Position numbers and translations under genes: made by a program. The notes beneath the pieces were generated by a model that saw only the letters and a program-made list of their open reading frames with translations, did no database searches and was not told the origin of the DNA. From positions 11,444-75,443 of the forward strand of contig JAZRWI010000014.1 of assembly GCA_045599645.1 (NCBI GenBank): a stretch of 64,000 nucleotides of DNA, written 5' to 3'. This document shows positions 8,462 to 17,295 of the stretch, one piece after another; the stretch's first letter is position 1; each line of letters opens with the position of its first letter. Source of the DNA: RUG334 sp045599645 (GTDB taxonomy: Bacteria > Muiribacteriota > Ozemobacteria > Ozemobacterales > Ozemobacteraceae).

Positions 8462-8931
8462 TTTTTTTACCCCTGATTATTCATAACACTTTTTTAAACT
8501 GAAATCAATGGCAGGCGTTCCCGCAAGCAAAACTGCAAGATTGAAGTAAAAAAATCGTGGTAGCAGCGGATAACATGATGAGGGCAGATGAAGCAGGCCA
8601 AACAGCCGAGATTTTTAGCCTCGGCCTTAGAGGGTTTCTGCTTTGCTTAACCGACTTAGTGCTATGCGAGAGTTTGTAAGGAAATCGCCCCTGCGTGGCC
8701 TTCCTCCGTAGATAAAGTAAGTAAAGGAACTGTCTTGGCATAAAATCGCCCCTGCGAGGCCTTCCTCCGTTGTGGGGGAAGGTGGCACGCGTAGCGTGTC
8801 GGATGAGGGTGCCCTTCTCGACTGTGAGCTGGGAGCCGGTAGTTATTAGTTGCTAATTCTCGGCCAAAAGCTACAAGCTAACTGCTAATAGCTTATAAAA
8901 TCACACTTCTACCCACCACATCTATAAAATA
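8462..8931. repeat. Intergenic repeat island: palindromic element copies and heptamer array
   Basis: No convincing gene lies here. A truncated copy of a palindromic element is at 8685-8708. A complete copy at 8746-8809 has two hairpins: stem 8760-8768 with 8774-8782, and stem 8786-8790 with 8794-8798. From about 8818 there is a heptamer array (AGCTACA, AGCTAAC, TGCTAAT, AGCTTAT near 8869-8897). It runs into the shared tail at 8895-8933. The same parts occur near 10.5 kb and 62.5 kb. Confidence 0.75.
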
Positions 8932-9051
8932 ATCTGAAAAATGTAAGAAAAAGTGTTGAAAAATTGATTTTTAAAATCTGAAAAGTGTAAGAAAAAGTGT
9001 ATAAAATTTGAATTTTAAAGTTTGAAAAGTGTAAGAAAAAGTGTATAATAA
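8932..9051. repeat. Three tandem 44-bp direct repeats before the DUF4143 ATPase gene
   Basis: Units start at 8932, 8976 and 9020, and the third is incomplete. The shared core is TGAAAAGTGTAAGAAAAAGTGT. The array ends 26 bases before the ATG at 9078, so it overlaps the expected promoter and leader and could be an operator or a repeated promoter-proximal element. It has no spacers and is not a CRISPR array. Confidence 0.8.
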
Positions 9052-9077
9052 AAGTATAAGTTGGTTGGAGGGCTGAT

Positions 9078-10445
9078 ATGCTGATACGTAAAGTATATGA
9101 AAAAATATGCGAATACAAGGGTAAGAAAAAGGCACTGTTACTTACCGGCGCTAGACAGATTGGCAAAAGTTCTATTGCTAGAGAATTTGGAAAAAAGAAA
9201 TATAATCAGCTTATAGAAATTAACTTTTTGAAAGATAAATCTGCGTATGAGGCTCTGAAAGATGTTTCAGACACTGATGAGCTTCTCAGAGTTCTTTCTA
9301 CATTTGCAAAAGAACCATTAAAAAAAGGTAATACATTATTTCTTTTTGACGAAGTTCAAGAAATACCTGACCTTCTTACACATATCAAATTCCTTGTTGA
9401 AGATGGCAGATATGATTATATACTGACCGGTTCTCTGCTAGGTGTTAAATTAAAAGACATAAGATCAATACCTGTTGGCTTTATGGATACCATAGAAATG
9501 TATCCCATGAATTTTGAAGAATTCTGTATGGCTAATGGAATTCAGCAGGATGTTTTTAAATATTTAAAAGAACAATATGAAAAAGAAGTTCCAGTTAATG
9601 ATTTTATACACGAAAAGTTAATGTTGCTTTTCAGGCTCTATTTAATCGTTGGTGGTATGCCAGAGGCTGTTCAGACCTATATTGATACGAATGACCTTAA
9701 TGCTGTTGCGCAGATACAGAAGAATATCATAGAAACCTATAAATATGATATTGCTAAGTATGATGCCAACAACAAACTTCACTTAGATGAAATCTTAGAG
9801 TCAATTCCGTCAGAACTTAACTCAAAGAATAAGCGCTTTATTCTTAAGAAACTAAATGAAAATGCCCGATTTTCAAAATATGAAAACAGCTTTGAATGGC
9901 TTAAGCATGCTGGAGTAGCTTTGCCAACATATGTTGTTGAAGAACCCAAAGTGCCATTGACTCTTTCTAAGAAAGTTAATCTGTTTAAGTTATTTATGAA
10001 TGATGTGGGTTTACTTGCATCATTATATGAAACTGGTGATTTGCAACTCAAACTGTTGAAAAATGAGCTTTCGATAAATAATGGCGCTATATTCGAAAAT
10101 GCTGTGGCGCAGGAATTGAAAGCTCACGGCTATAATCTGTATTATTATTCTTCTAAGAAATTAGGCGAAATAGACTTTCTGATTGAACACGGCGATAAGG
10201 TTCTTCCTGTAGAAGTTAAATCTGGTGCAAGATACAAGGAACATACAGCACTGAATAATCTTATGGATACCTATAAACTGAAAAAAGGATTTGTTTTCGC
10301 AGATTGCAACATTTGCAAAACCAAAACAGTTACCTATTACCCAGTTTATATGTTAATGTTTCTTAGACCAAAAGAGCTACCCAAGAACCTGATTTATAAA
10401 ATCGATCTTTCAGATTTGAACAAATACCTAAAGCATAATCTTTAA
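9078..10445 (+). CDS. AAA-family ATPase with DUF4143 domain
   Basis: A 455-residue protein with Walker A TGARQIGKSS (about residues 21-30), Walker B LFLFDEVQEI and the sensor-type TGSLLG segment. The C-terminal DUF4143 domain includes a nuclease-like core, EIDFLIEH followed by VLPVEVKSG, that resembles the D-ExK motif of restriction-endonuclease-fold enzymes. This family is widespread and often multi-copy in gut anaerobes; its role is unknown, and proposals include mobile or toxin-like functions. The gene stands alone between two repeat islands, with 44-bp tandem repeats directly upstream. A second member is encoded at 24603-25826. Confidence 0.9.
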   Translation: MLIRKVYEKICEYKGKKKALLLTGARQIGKSSIAREFGKKKYNQLIEINFLKDKSAYEALKDVSDTDELLRVLSTFAKEPLKKGNTLFLFDEVQEIPDLLTHIKFLVEDGRYDYILTGSLLGVKLKDIRSIPVGFMDTIEMYPMNFEEFCMANGIQQDVFKYLKEQYEKEVPVNDFIHEKLMLLFRLYLIVGGMPEAVQTYIDTNDLNAVAQIQKNIIETYKYDIAKYDANNKLHLDEILESIPSELNSKNKRFILKKLNENARFSKYENSFEWLKHAGVALPTYVVEEPKVPLTLSKKVNLFKLFMNDVGLLASLYETGDLQLKLLKNELSINNGAIFENAVAQELKAHGYNLYYYSSKKLGEIDFLIEHGDKVLPVEVKSGARYKEHTALNNLMDTYKLKKGFVFADCNICKTKTVTYYPVYMLMFLRPKELPKNLIYKIDLSDLNKYLKHNL

Positions 10446-10849
10446 GAAGACAGCTACCAGCCATCGGCTATCAGCTCTCAGCCGAGAAAGGAACCCTCAT
10501 CCGTCATGCTACGCGTGCCACCTTCTCCCTATGAGGAAGAAGGCCTCGCAGGGCGGTATATCTTAGTCATCGGCCACAAGCGTATAGAATCACCATTATA
10601 CATCCACTGCTATTGAATGCTGCTTTCGGACAACAGCTAAAAGCTAATAGCCAACAGCCTATAAAATCACACTTCTATATTTATCTATTGTCTGTAATTC
10701 TTACTGTTTATTTGATTCCCGCATTGTATTATAAGATTTATTCAAGATAGTTGGAATGCTTTGTGATATAATTAGTAAATGCTTTAATAGTTAACAGACA
10801 AGGCACGTTTTAAATGTTTGTGAATCTCAAAAGCGCATAAGGAGCAAAT
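10446..10849. repeat. Intergenic repeat island before the A-T-TE gene
   Basis: Heptamer units (AGCTACC, AGCCATC, GGCTATC, AGCTCTC, AGCCGAG at 10452-10486) are followed by a reverse-oriented copy of the palindromic element at 10494-10555. A second heptamer run (AGCTAAT, AGCCAAC, AGCCTAT) and part of the shared tail follow near 10640-10680. The remaining 170 bases are AT-rich and should hold the promoter of the next gene (a TATAAT lies near 10763). No gene is seen. Confidence 0.7.
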
Positions 10850-13228
10850 ATGGCAAAACTGATTCAACAAATGCTCATGGAAGCAATACAGAATAATCCT
10901 GATAGTATAGCTATTGAAAAGGCACCCAATACTTTTATTTCATATAAAGAACTATACAATAGAGCCGGTAAAATTGCCAGTTATCTGAAGAAGCAGGGGG
11001 TTATGCCTGGAAAAGGAATCCCTGTTGCTATTCTGATGGAACAGGATACACCATATATCGAAGCATTGGTGGCTTGTATGCTTTTTGGCTATTCTGCTGT
11101 ATTACTGAATAAAAATTATCCGAAGGAACGCTGTGATTATGTTATTGGTGATTCCTGTGCTAAGATAATTTTAGAAGAAAAGAATCTTGTTGAAGCATAT
11201 CAGAATGAAAGTGTTTGTGAATCAATTCGTGTTGAGCCTGATACGAATGCCATCGTTATTTATACATCTGGTTCAACTGGCAAACCTAAGGGAGTTTTGC
11301 ATACACAGCTCAGTGTCGGAGGTGGCGTCGGTCGGTTAGTGTCTGTCATGAAGCTTACTGCTCAGGATAGATATGGCTTCTCTGCACCTTTTACTTTTGT
11401 AATACATGGTATGGAAGTATTTTCTCCTCTTTGCACAGGTAGCACGCTGGTGTATATTCCTCCTGCTATGGCAAAAGACCCGGACGCTCTTTCCTGCTTT
11501 CACAAAGAACATAATATTACTGCGACACATATTTCCCCAAAAGTTCTTAAATTATATAAAAAACAGGCTGACTCACTTAAGCTTGTGCTTACTGGAAGCG
11601 AAAAAATCTGTAAAATAGCACCGCAGGGATACCGTCTTGTTGGAATTTATGGTCAGTCGGAAACATATCCTGGCGTTTTTTCCTTTGATATTACCCATTC
11701 CTATGATGTAACACCTCTTGGTAAGCCTTCTGAAGGAATAGCAGCTTATCTTATTGATGAGGCTGGGAATGAAGCTGATGAAGGAGAGCTTTGTCTGGCG
11801 GGTAATTTCTTCAAAGAATATATACATATGCCGGAGCGCACAGCGCAGATACTTACTAAGAATCCATTTCAGGAAAAGGACGGTTTCTCTTTGCTGCATC
11901 ACACTGGTGACATTGCTAAGAGATTGGATGACGGCAATTTTATGTATCTTAATCGCCGTGACTGGATGATTAAGATTAATGGACAGCGCATTGAACCTGG
12001 AGAAATCGAAATTTGCATTAAGAATATGAATGGTATTCACGATGCTGTTGTTAAAGACTTTCTTAACCCCAACGGTCAGGTTTATTTATGTGCTTATTAT
12101 GTGACGGTTAATGGTGCGTCAGTCAGTGACAATGAAATCAGAGACTATTTGATGGAAAAATTGCCTCTGTATATGGTTCCTGTATTCTATACTCGTTTGG
12201 AAGCCCTTCCTGTTAATCAGAACGGCAAGCTCGACAGATTTGCATTGAAGGAACCAGACATAAATAAGAATATGGAAAATGTAATGCCAAAGGATTCTGT
12301 GGAAAAACAGGCTCTTGATATTGCAAGATCTATTTTGCCTTCTGTAGAATTCGGGGTTACAGATGACCTTCGTCTTGCTGGATTCGATTCTATTAATACT
12401 ATTATGCTGGTGCAGAGACTAGTTAGCGAAATGAAGCTTAAAGTCAGGGTTTCTGACGTAATGCGCTATCATAATATTCGTGATTTGATAAAAGGCAAAA
12501 AACGAATTTCATGGTTCTATAAGGAATATGATTCTTCTAAGCCTGTTGTTATTATTCCGAACGGGGCCGTTCCGATATCAAACCTTGAAAGTTTTTATGA
12601 AGTCTGTAGCAGACATTATAATGTGTTTGTTATAGAGCCTATTACTTCCCATTATGAAAAGATTCTAAGAGGCGAAACATTTAATGATGCAGTTGAACTT
12701 TATTTGATTCAGACAAGACTCGGAATACCTTCTGATGCTAAGATAGCTGGTTTTATCGGTTTTTGCTTCGGGGGAATGCTGGCGCTTGGCATGGCCCGTC
12801 GTTTGAAGAAAACAACGGGAAAAGCTTATCCGATTATTATCGGTGATGCTGATCTGGGAGGGCTTCCCACCCGAAAGGAAGAGCTGGTAGTTACCTGGGA
12901 AAACTTATGGAATTACGTATTTGAGCCAGAAGATGTCCAAGCCACATATACAAGAGAGAAAAAGGAACTTTATGCCCATGCCGTAAATGTAGCTTTAAGC
13001 TTGGGCATGGATGAAATAACGGAAAAATATGAAGGAAAGATTATATTCCTGAACGCACTGGCAGGAGCTCCTGAAGCTGCTGTGGAACATAAGCTTGCTA
13101 TGCTGCACGCTGCTTGTGAGTCCTCTGAAATCATTGATTTCAAAGACAAAGGACATTTTGCAATATTCGGAGATGCCGATTTAAAAGAAACATGGGATGA
13201 AATAGTACAAAAGCTAAACAAAATTTGA
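10850..13228 (+). CDS. Stand-alone adenylation-carrier-thioesterase (A-T-TE) enzyme
   Basis: A 792-residue NRPS-like protein without a condensation domain. Residues 1-480 form an AMP-binding domain with core motifs YTSGSTGKPKG (near 138), GIYGQSE, HTGDIAK, INGQRIEPGEIE and NQNGKLDR (lysine near 459). A carrier domain follows, with the phosphopantetheine serine in GFDSINT (Ser514). The C-terminal alpha/beta-hydrolase carries GFCFGG (Cys639 in the nucleophile position) and KGHF (His769). The protein should activate one carboxylic acid, load it on the carrier and release it by hydrolysis, transfer or cyclisation. No other biosynthetic or phosphopantetheinyl transferase genes lie nearby, so the product cannot be named. 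RBS: AAGGAG nine bases before the ATG. Confidence 0.9.
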   Translation: MAKLIQQMLMEAIQNNPDSIAIEKAPNTFISYKELYNRAGKIASYLKKQGVMPGKGIPVAILMEQDTPYIEALVACMLFGYSAVLLNKNYPKERCDYVIGDSCAKIILEEKNLVEAYQNESVCESIRVEPDTNAIVIYTSGSTGKPKGVLHTQLSVGGGVGRLVSVMKLTAQDRYGFSAPFTFVIHGMEVFSPLCTGSTLVYIPPAMAKDPDALSCFHKEHNITATHISPKVLKLYKKQADSLKLVLTGSEKICKIAPQGYRLVGIYGQSETYPGVFSFDITHSYDVTPLGKPSEGIAAYLIDEAGNEADEGELCLAGNFFKEYIHMPERTAQILTKNPFQEKDGFSLLHHTGDIAKRLDDGNFMYLNRRDWMIKINGQRIEPGEIEICIKNMNGIHDAVVKDFLNPNGQVYLCAYYVTVNGASVSDNEIRDYLMEKLPLYMVPVFYTRLEALPVNQNGKLDRFALKEPDINKNMENVMPKDSVEKQALDIARSILPSVEFGVTDDLRLAGFDSINTIMLVQRLVSEMKLKVRVSDVMRYHNIRDLIKGKKRISWFYKEYDSSKPVVIIPNGAVPISNLESFYEVCSRHYNVFVIEPITSHYEKILRGETFNDAVELYLIQTRLGIPSDAKIAGFIGFCFGGMLALGMARRLKKTTGKAYPIIIGDADLGGLPTRKEELVVTWENLWNYVFEPEDVQATYTREKKELYAHAVNVALSLGMDEITEKYEGKIIFLNALAGAPEAAVEHKLAMLHAACESSEIIDFKDKGHFAIFGDADLKETWDEIVQKLNKI

Positions 13229-13266
13229 CTGTAGCTTTCTCTAGTATTATTCACGTTTCTATGTGA

Positions 13267-13296
13267 TTTCAAATAGCTGTTTAAAGCTATTTGAAA
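13267..13296. terminator. Hairpin after the A-T-TE gene
   Basis: A 12-bp perfect inverted repeat (13267-13278 with 13285-13296) separated by six bases and located 38 bases after the stop codon. Only a short T-rich tail follows (TATTTTG), so it may be a weak intrinsic terminator. Confidence 0.55.
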
Positions 13297-13452
13297 GGTA
13301 TTTTGTCTTGAAAACTCAGCGGTTTGGTTATATCATAAAATAATTAGTGTTTATTGGTATAAAAATAGGCGTTTTACAACATATCGTTTGTCACTCGAAA
13401 GTGATTCTTGTCGACTGACTTATTTGCTTAGATATAGGAAAGTAGGGATGTA

Positions 13453-16377
13453 ATGAAAAAACTGGCAGTTTTAATTTTCGCAGTAGGTTTAATCGCATTT
13501 CTTTATGGCTGCGGTGGTGGTAGTACCGATTACTATGCAATTGCTCGTCAGGATGTATCTAAAAAAATAAATACAAGAGTAGACTCTTTCGGTCGATTTA
13601 GTGCAACTTTTCCTTCCTCTGGAGCCATAATTAAAGCAGAAGAAGCTAATACCCTGACAGAAGGCGTTGTAATTAATGTTACCGAAACAATGACCGACTC
13701 CTTAGGGGTTAATCCAATCGGGAAACCAGATTATATCAATATTTACAAAATTACAGCAGAACTTGTTGATTCTGCTGGTAAAAGAACAGAGGTAACCTCT
13801 CTGAAAAAGCCACTGAAATTAATTCTCCCGGCTAATCATCTTGGAAATAAAGGTATCTGCTATGCTGGCGTCAGAGACGATAAATACTCTCCATGGAAAT
13901 ACCGAAGATTGTCTGACAGTGAAAATGTTCCTGCCAGTCAAATTTCTATTCAAGACTCTGCGTCTCAAAAGCTTATGCCAAGCTATAGCTTTGAACTTTT
14001 TGAAGTAGGCTTACAGGTTGCTCTTTTTGCATATTATAAGCCAAGCTCAGAAGCAAGAAAAGATACCTCAGTCGCAGAAGTAACTGCAACTACAACTCCT
14101 CTGCTCAATCTTGATGACAATGAAAATTACCTTGATGATTTAGATATAAATGTTAAGCTGAAAGGTGATAATCTCTCCAATCTTACTGTATCTGACATCA
14201 ATCTTTCAATTATTTATAGAACCACTATGAATACACCGGTTACTATCAGGTCTAACGGTTATTCCTGTCAGCAGACAACAGAAGAAATGACCGATGACGC
14301 TGTTGCTGGCAGAAACTACTATGTTCATACATTAAAGGTCTCTAATTTTGATGCTTCCTTCGGAGGGGAAAGTGAAGTCAATTTCAAGCTTGATTTAAAG
14401 GGAATAAACAAATCAGATTTCCCGACAGATTTCCTGCTTAATGTAAATGGTGGTGGCAATTCTGAAAATGTTATTCCTTTCAGTTATTCTAAGAATATCT
14501 CTTATAAGGCTGAAAAAACTAAGTCACCAGACCCAGACCCGGTTCCGGATCCGGATCCTATTCCAGAACCAGAAGTTTATGTTATTTCTTATGACCTTGC
14601 CGGTGGTAGCCTGGCAGAAGGTGATCCCAACCCAGAAAGCTATGGGGAAGCCTCAGATACTATTACCTTGAAAAATCCGGTTAAAACTGGTTATACATTC
14701 GCTGGCTGGACGGGCACAGACTTAAGTGTTCCAACTATGGAAGTTTCTATTGTAAAAGGTTCTATTGGCGATAGAACCTATACAGCTAACTGGGCTGCAA
14801 TAAGCTATGTAATCGTTTATGACCTGAAGGAAGGTAGTCTGACTGATGGTGCTACTAATCCGATTGCTTATGATATTGCATCACCAACTATTACCTTGAA
14901 TAATCCAGTTAAATCAGGTTACACATTTATTGGCTGGACAGGCACAGGAATTGAAGAAGGCGCTGCTTCTTATACTGTTACAATCCCGCAGGGCTCAATA
15001 GGTGAAAGAAACTATGCTGCAAGCTGGACTCCGGCAATCTATACAATTGTTTACGATTTGAAAGGTGGTAATCTTGCTGACGGAGTCACTAACCCGGAAA
15101 CCTATGATATTACATCTGAAGCTATAACCCTGAACAACCCTGTTTATGGTTATCCGTTCAAGGGTTGGAGCGGCACAGACCTGGCAGGTGATGAAAACCA
15201 GACAGTAACCATTGACCATGGCTCTATAGGTGATAGAACTTATACCGCCAACTGGATTGATATTCCGATAACCTATACAATAACTTACGAACTGAACGAA
15301 GGAATTCTTGCAACAGGTGCAGTTAATCCAACAGCTTATGATATTACATCAGCTACTATAATCTTGAATAATCCGACTAGAGAAGGTTATACTTTCATAG
15401 GCTGGAGCGGCACAGATTTGACAGGTGATGAAAATCAGACTGTAACCATTGCTCAAGGCTCCATGGGTGATAGAGCTTATACTGCTAACTGGATTCCAAC
15501 AAGCTATGCAATAAACTACGACTTAGTTGGTGGCACATTTGAAGAAGGTGCTGCTAACCCTGTAAGCTATGACATTACATCAGCAACTATAACCTTGAAT
15601 AACCCCGTCAGAGAAGATTATTACTTCGAAGGCTGGACTGGCACAGGAATTGATGAAGGCACAACTTCCATGACTGTTACAATTCCACAGGGTTCAATCG
15701 GCGAAAGAAGCTATGTTGCTAGCTGGACTCTTATGACAATACATCTCACTATCCCTGGCAGCTCAGAAGTTGTCACTTTCAAGCGACCACAGCATACTGA
15801 TGACTTCTTTATGGCCATCCATGAAGTTACTAAGTCCCAGTATGAAGCAATAAATGGTAGTGGAAGTGACCCGTCTTATCATACCGTTTCGCCTTCACAC
15901 CCTGTAGATTTTGTTGATTGGAATGGAGCAAATTCTACATGTATAGCTTTTTCAGAAATGTTAAGTGCTGCTAATACGCTTCCTGAAGGCTATAAAGTTG
16001 AATTGCCGACATATGAACAGTGGATGTATACCTGTTATGCAGGTAGCGAAGAGGATTACTGTCTGGGTGTCGATGGAGAACAGGTAACAGAGGCAACTCT
16101 CTCTGATTATGCAGTATATAATAATCCGTCATATACTTCTCCTGTAGGGAGTAAGAAGCCTAACTACTGGGGCTTCTATGATATGCACGGAAACGTATAC
16201 GAATGGATTATTGATAATCCTCCAAGTTTTATGATTTTCGGTTTTCACTTTAAGTTTGGTGGTAGCTGGAGTGTGAACGCTGCAGGTTGCAATGCTTGGC
16301 CTATCGTTATATCCGGTTCTGCTCCAGTCGAATATGATGTAGGCTTCCGCTTTGCTCTTGTTCCAGCCGAAGAATAA
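13453..16377 (+). CDS. Lipoprotein with five InlB-type repeats and an FGE-sulfatase-like domain
   Basis: A 974-residue surface protein. The first 20 residues form a lipoprotein signal (positive MKK, hydrophobic core, lipobox LYGC with Cys20 as lipidated residue). Residues about 25-355 are an uncharacterised globular region. A Pro/Asp linker (PDPDPVPDPDPIPEPE) precedes five repeats of about 76 residues with the beta-grasp signature of Listeria-Bacteroides (InlB B) repeats, such as YTFIGWSG and YTANW. The last 210 residues form an FGE-sulfatase/SUMF1-fold domain with YDMHGNVYEW and a closing VGFRFALV. The catalytic cysteine pair of true FGE is not evident, so a binding role is more likely. It is probably anchored to the outer membrane and exposed for adhesion or polymer binding. 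Confidence 0.85.
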   Translation: MKKLAVLIFAVGLIAFLYGCGGGSTDYYAIARQDVSKKINTRVDSFGRFSATFPSSGAIIKAEEANTLTEGVVINVTETMTDSLGVNPIGKPDYINIYKITAELVDSAGKRTEVTSLKKPLKLILPANHLGNKGICYAGVRDDKYSPWKYRRLSDSENVPASQISIQDSASQKLMPSYSFELFEVGLQVALFAYYKPSSEARKDTSVAEVTATTTPLLNLDDNENYLDDLDINVKLKGDNLSNLTVSDINLSIIYRTTMNTPVTIRSNGYSCQQTTEEMTDDAVAGRNYYVHTLKVSNFDASFGGESEVNFKLDLKGINKSDFPTDFLLNVNGGGNSENVIPFSYSKNISYKAEKTKSPDPDPVPDPDPIPEPEVYVISYDLAGGSLAEGDPNPESYGEASDTITLKNPVKTGYTFAGWTGTDLSVPTMEVSIVKGSIGDRTYTANWAAISYVIVYDLKEGSLTDGATNPIAYDIASPTITLNNPVKSGYTFIGWTGTGIEEGAASYTVTIPQGSIGERNYAASWTPAIYTIVYDLKGGNLADGVTNPETYDITSEAITLNNPVYGYPFKGWSGTDLAGDENQTVTIDHGSIGDRTYTANWIDIPITYTITYELNEGILATGAVNPTAYDITSATIILNNPTREGYTFIGWSGTDLTGDENQTVTIAQGSMGDRAYTANWIPTSYAINYDLVGGTFEEGAANPVSYDITSATITLNNPVREDYYFEGWTGTGIDEGTTSMTVTIPQGSIGERSYVASWTLMTIHLTIPGSSEVVTFKRPQHTDDFFMAIHEVTKSQYEAINGSGSDPSYHTVSPSHPVDFVDWNGANSTCIAFSEMLSAANTLPEGYKVELPTYEQWMYTCYAGSEEDYCLGVDGEQVTEATLSDYAVYNNPSYTSPVGSKKPNYWGFYDMHGNVYEWIIDNPPSFMIFGFHFKFGGSWSVNAAGCNAWPIVISGSAPVEYDVGFRFALVPAEE
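14575..15729 (+). repeat. Five in-frame repeats of about 230 bp coding for InlB-type domains
   Basis: Five consecutive units encode the pattern YDL-GG-L followed by NP-YDITS, TITLNNP, GYTF-GW-GT, GSIGDRTYTANW. Units three and four share the segment DENQTVTI, and units two and five share TVTIPQGSIGER, suggesting repeat duplication or gene conversion inside the array. Repeat number may vary between strains. Confidence 0.85.
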
Positions 16378-16383
16378 TTCTTG

Positions 16384-16416
16384 TTAAGTTCAATGCCTGA
16401 AATGCATTGAACTTAA
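16384..16416. terminator. Hairpin after the lipoprotein gene
   Basis: A 13-bp perfect inverted repeat (16384-16396 with 16404-16416) starts six bases after the stop codon. No long T-run follows, so it may act as a terminator or as an mRNA-end stabiliser. Confidence 0.6.
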
Positions 16417-16528
16417 TAAATTAAAACTGGCTTAAACACTTTAATCTTTAATCCTTCTCTTTGATGCACCTTTTCAAGGTTTTTCAATTTAAATTCCTTC
16501 TTGTATTGCGTGTGAATACAAATTTGAT

Positions 16529-16561
16529 TATAATAAAAGTGGGAATTCCCATAGTGGGAGG
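16529..16561 (+). promoter_or_regulatory. Toxin-antitoxin promoter, palindromic operator and RBS
   Basis: A -10 like TATAAT at 16529-16534 is followed by the palindrome GGGAATTCCC (16541-16550) and by GGGAGG (16556-16561) before the antitoxin ATG at 16567. A palindrome between the -10 and the start is where an autoregulating antitoxin would bind. Sequence-only inference. Confidence 0.55.
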
Positions 16562-16566
16562 TATGT

Positions 16567-16806
16567 ATGAATGCTATAAAAGACTATACTGTTCATCTTG
16601 ATGCAAAAAAACGAGTTACCTTAAGAGGGGCATTGTATGCTTTTTATAATGTTAAAGAATATGAAAATGGATGCATACTTTTAGAACCTAGAGAATTAAC
16701 ATTACCAGATACAATTTCAAGTAAAACCTTGGAACAAATAGATAAGGCAATAAATAATTATAAATTGGGAGATGTTTCAGAACCAATAGATTTATCCGAT
16801 TTCTGA
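16567..16806 (+). CDS. Antitoxin-like protein of a type II toxin-antitoxin pair
   Basis: A 79-residue protein with a short beta-type N-terminus (HLDAKKRVTLRGA), reminiscent of AbrB/MazE-like or related antitoxin DNA-binding domains, and an acidic C-terminus (SEPIDLSDF), as is usual for antitoxins. It is followed ten bases later by a RelE/ParE-like toxin gene. Promoter, palindrome and GGGAGG RBS are directly upstream. The family cannot be named with certainty. Confidence 0.65.
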   Translation: MNAIKDYTVHLDAKKRVTLRGALYAFYNVKEYENGCILLEPRELTLPDTISSKTLEQIDKAINNYKLGDVSEPIDLSDF

Positions 16807-16816
16807 GGTCGTAAAA

Positions 16817-17185
16817 ATGAGTTTTAATATCAGGAGTGTTCCTGAAATGCTTGAACTATGGAATAAACTTCTTACAAGCTATAGAAATAAAACAATAAAA
16901 AAGAAAGAAGAAAGAATTTTTAAAAAATGGGGTAGTGCATTAAAAAAGCTTTCTGAAGATCCTTTTTACCCTGCTTTACATACCCATGAAATATCTCAGC
17001 TATCTAAGAGATACGGTATAAAAGTTTGGCAATCATATCTAGAAAATAAGACAAGTGGGGCTATGAGAATGTATTGGGTATATGGCCCTGATAAAAAAGA
17101 TATAACAATAATAGGCTTAGAACCTCATCCGGAAGATAAAAAGAATGGAGCTTATGATAGAATAGCATTATCTGGATTAGGGTAG
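16817..17185 (+). CDS. RelE/ParE-like toxin
   Basis: A 122-residue basic protein. The pattern KLSEDPFYPALHTHEI, then KVWQSYLEN, GAMRMYWVYG and ITIIGLEPHPED is typical of RelE-superfamily toxins, in which a compact beta-sheet places basic and aromatic residues in the ribosome-associated mRNA site. The preceding small acidic protein is the presumed antitoxin and they should be co-transcribed. Expected role: mRNA cleavage on the ribosome, or gyrase inhibition if ParE-like; sequence alone cannot separate these. Together with the genes that follow it forms part of an accessory island. Confidence 0.7.
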   Translation: MSFNIRSVPEMLELWNKLLTSYRNKTIKKKEERIFKKWGSALKKLSEDPFYPALHTHEISQLSKRYGIKVWQSYLENKTSGAMRMYWVYGPDKKDITIIGLEPHPEDKKNGAYDRIALSGLG

Positions 17186-17246
17186 TTTATTTACTATTTT
17201 TATTATACTTATAAGCTCGTATTAATAGCAATTTAAAGCGGTAGTA

Positions 17247-17273
17247 TTGATATGTATGTCTTTGTGCTATAAT
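17247..17273 (+). promoter_or_regulatory. add: Candidate promoter of adenosine deaminase
   Basis: TTGATA (17247-17252) and TATAAT (17268-17273) are separated by 15 bases, slightly short of the optimum. The -10 is 23 bases before the ATG at 17296, and a G-run lies at 17286-17290 as RBS. Confidence 0.5.
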
Positions 17274-17295
17274 ACCTATAGATTTGGGGGTTACT

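Noticed and set aside
8505..8741. 78-codon open frame on the minus strand between repeat islands
   Set aside because: It runs through a palindromic-element copy, has no RBS or recognisable domain, and its composition is that of repeat DNA.
8932..9051. Possible CRISPR array
   Set aside because: The 44-base units are contiguous without unique spacers, only three are present, and no cas genes are near.
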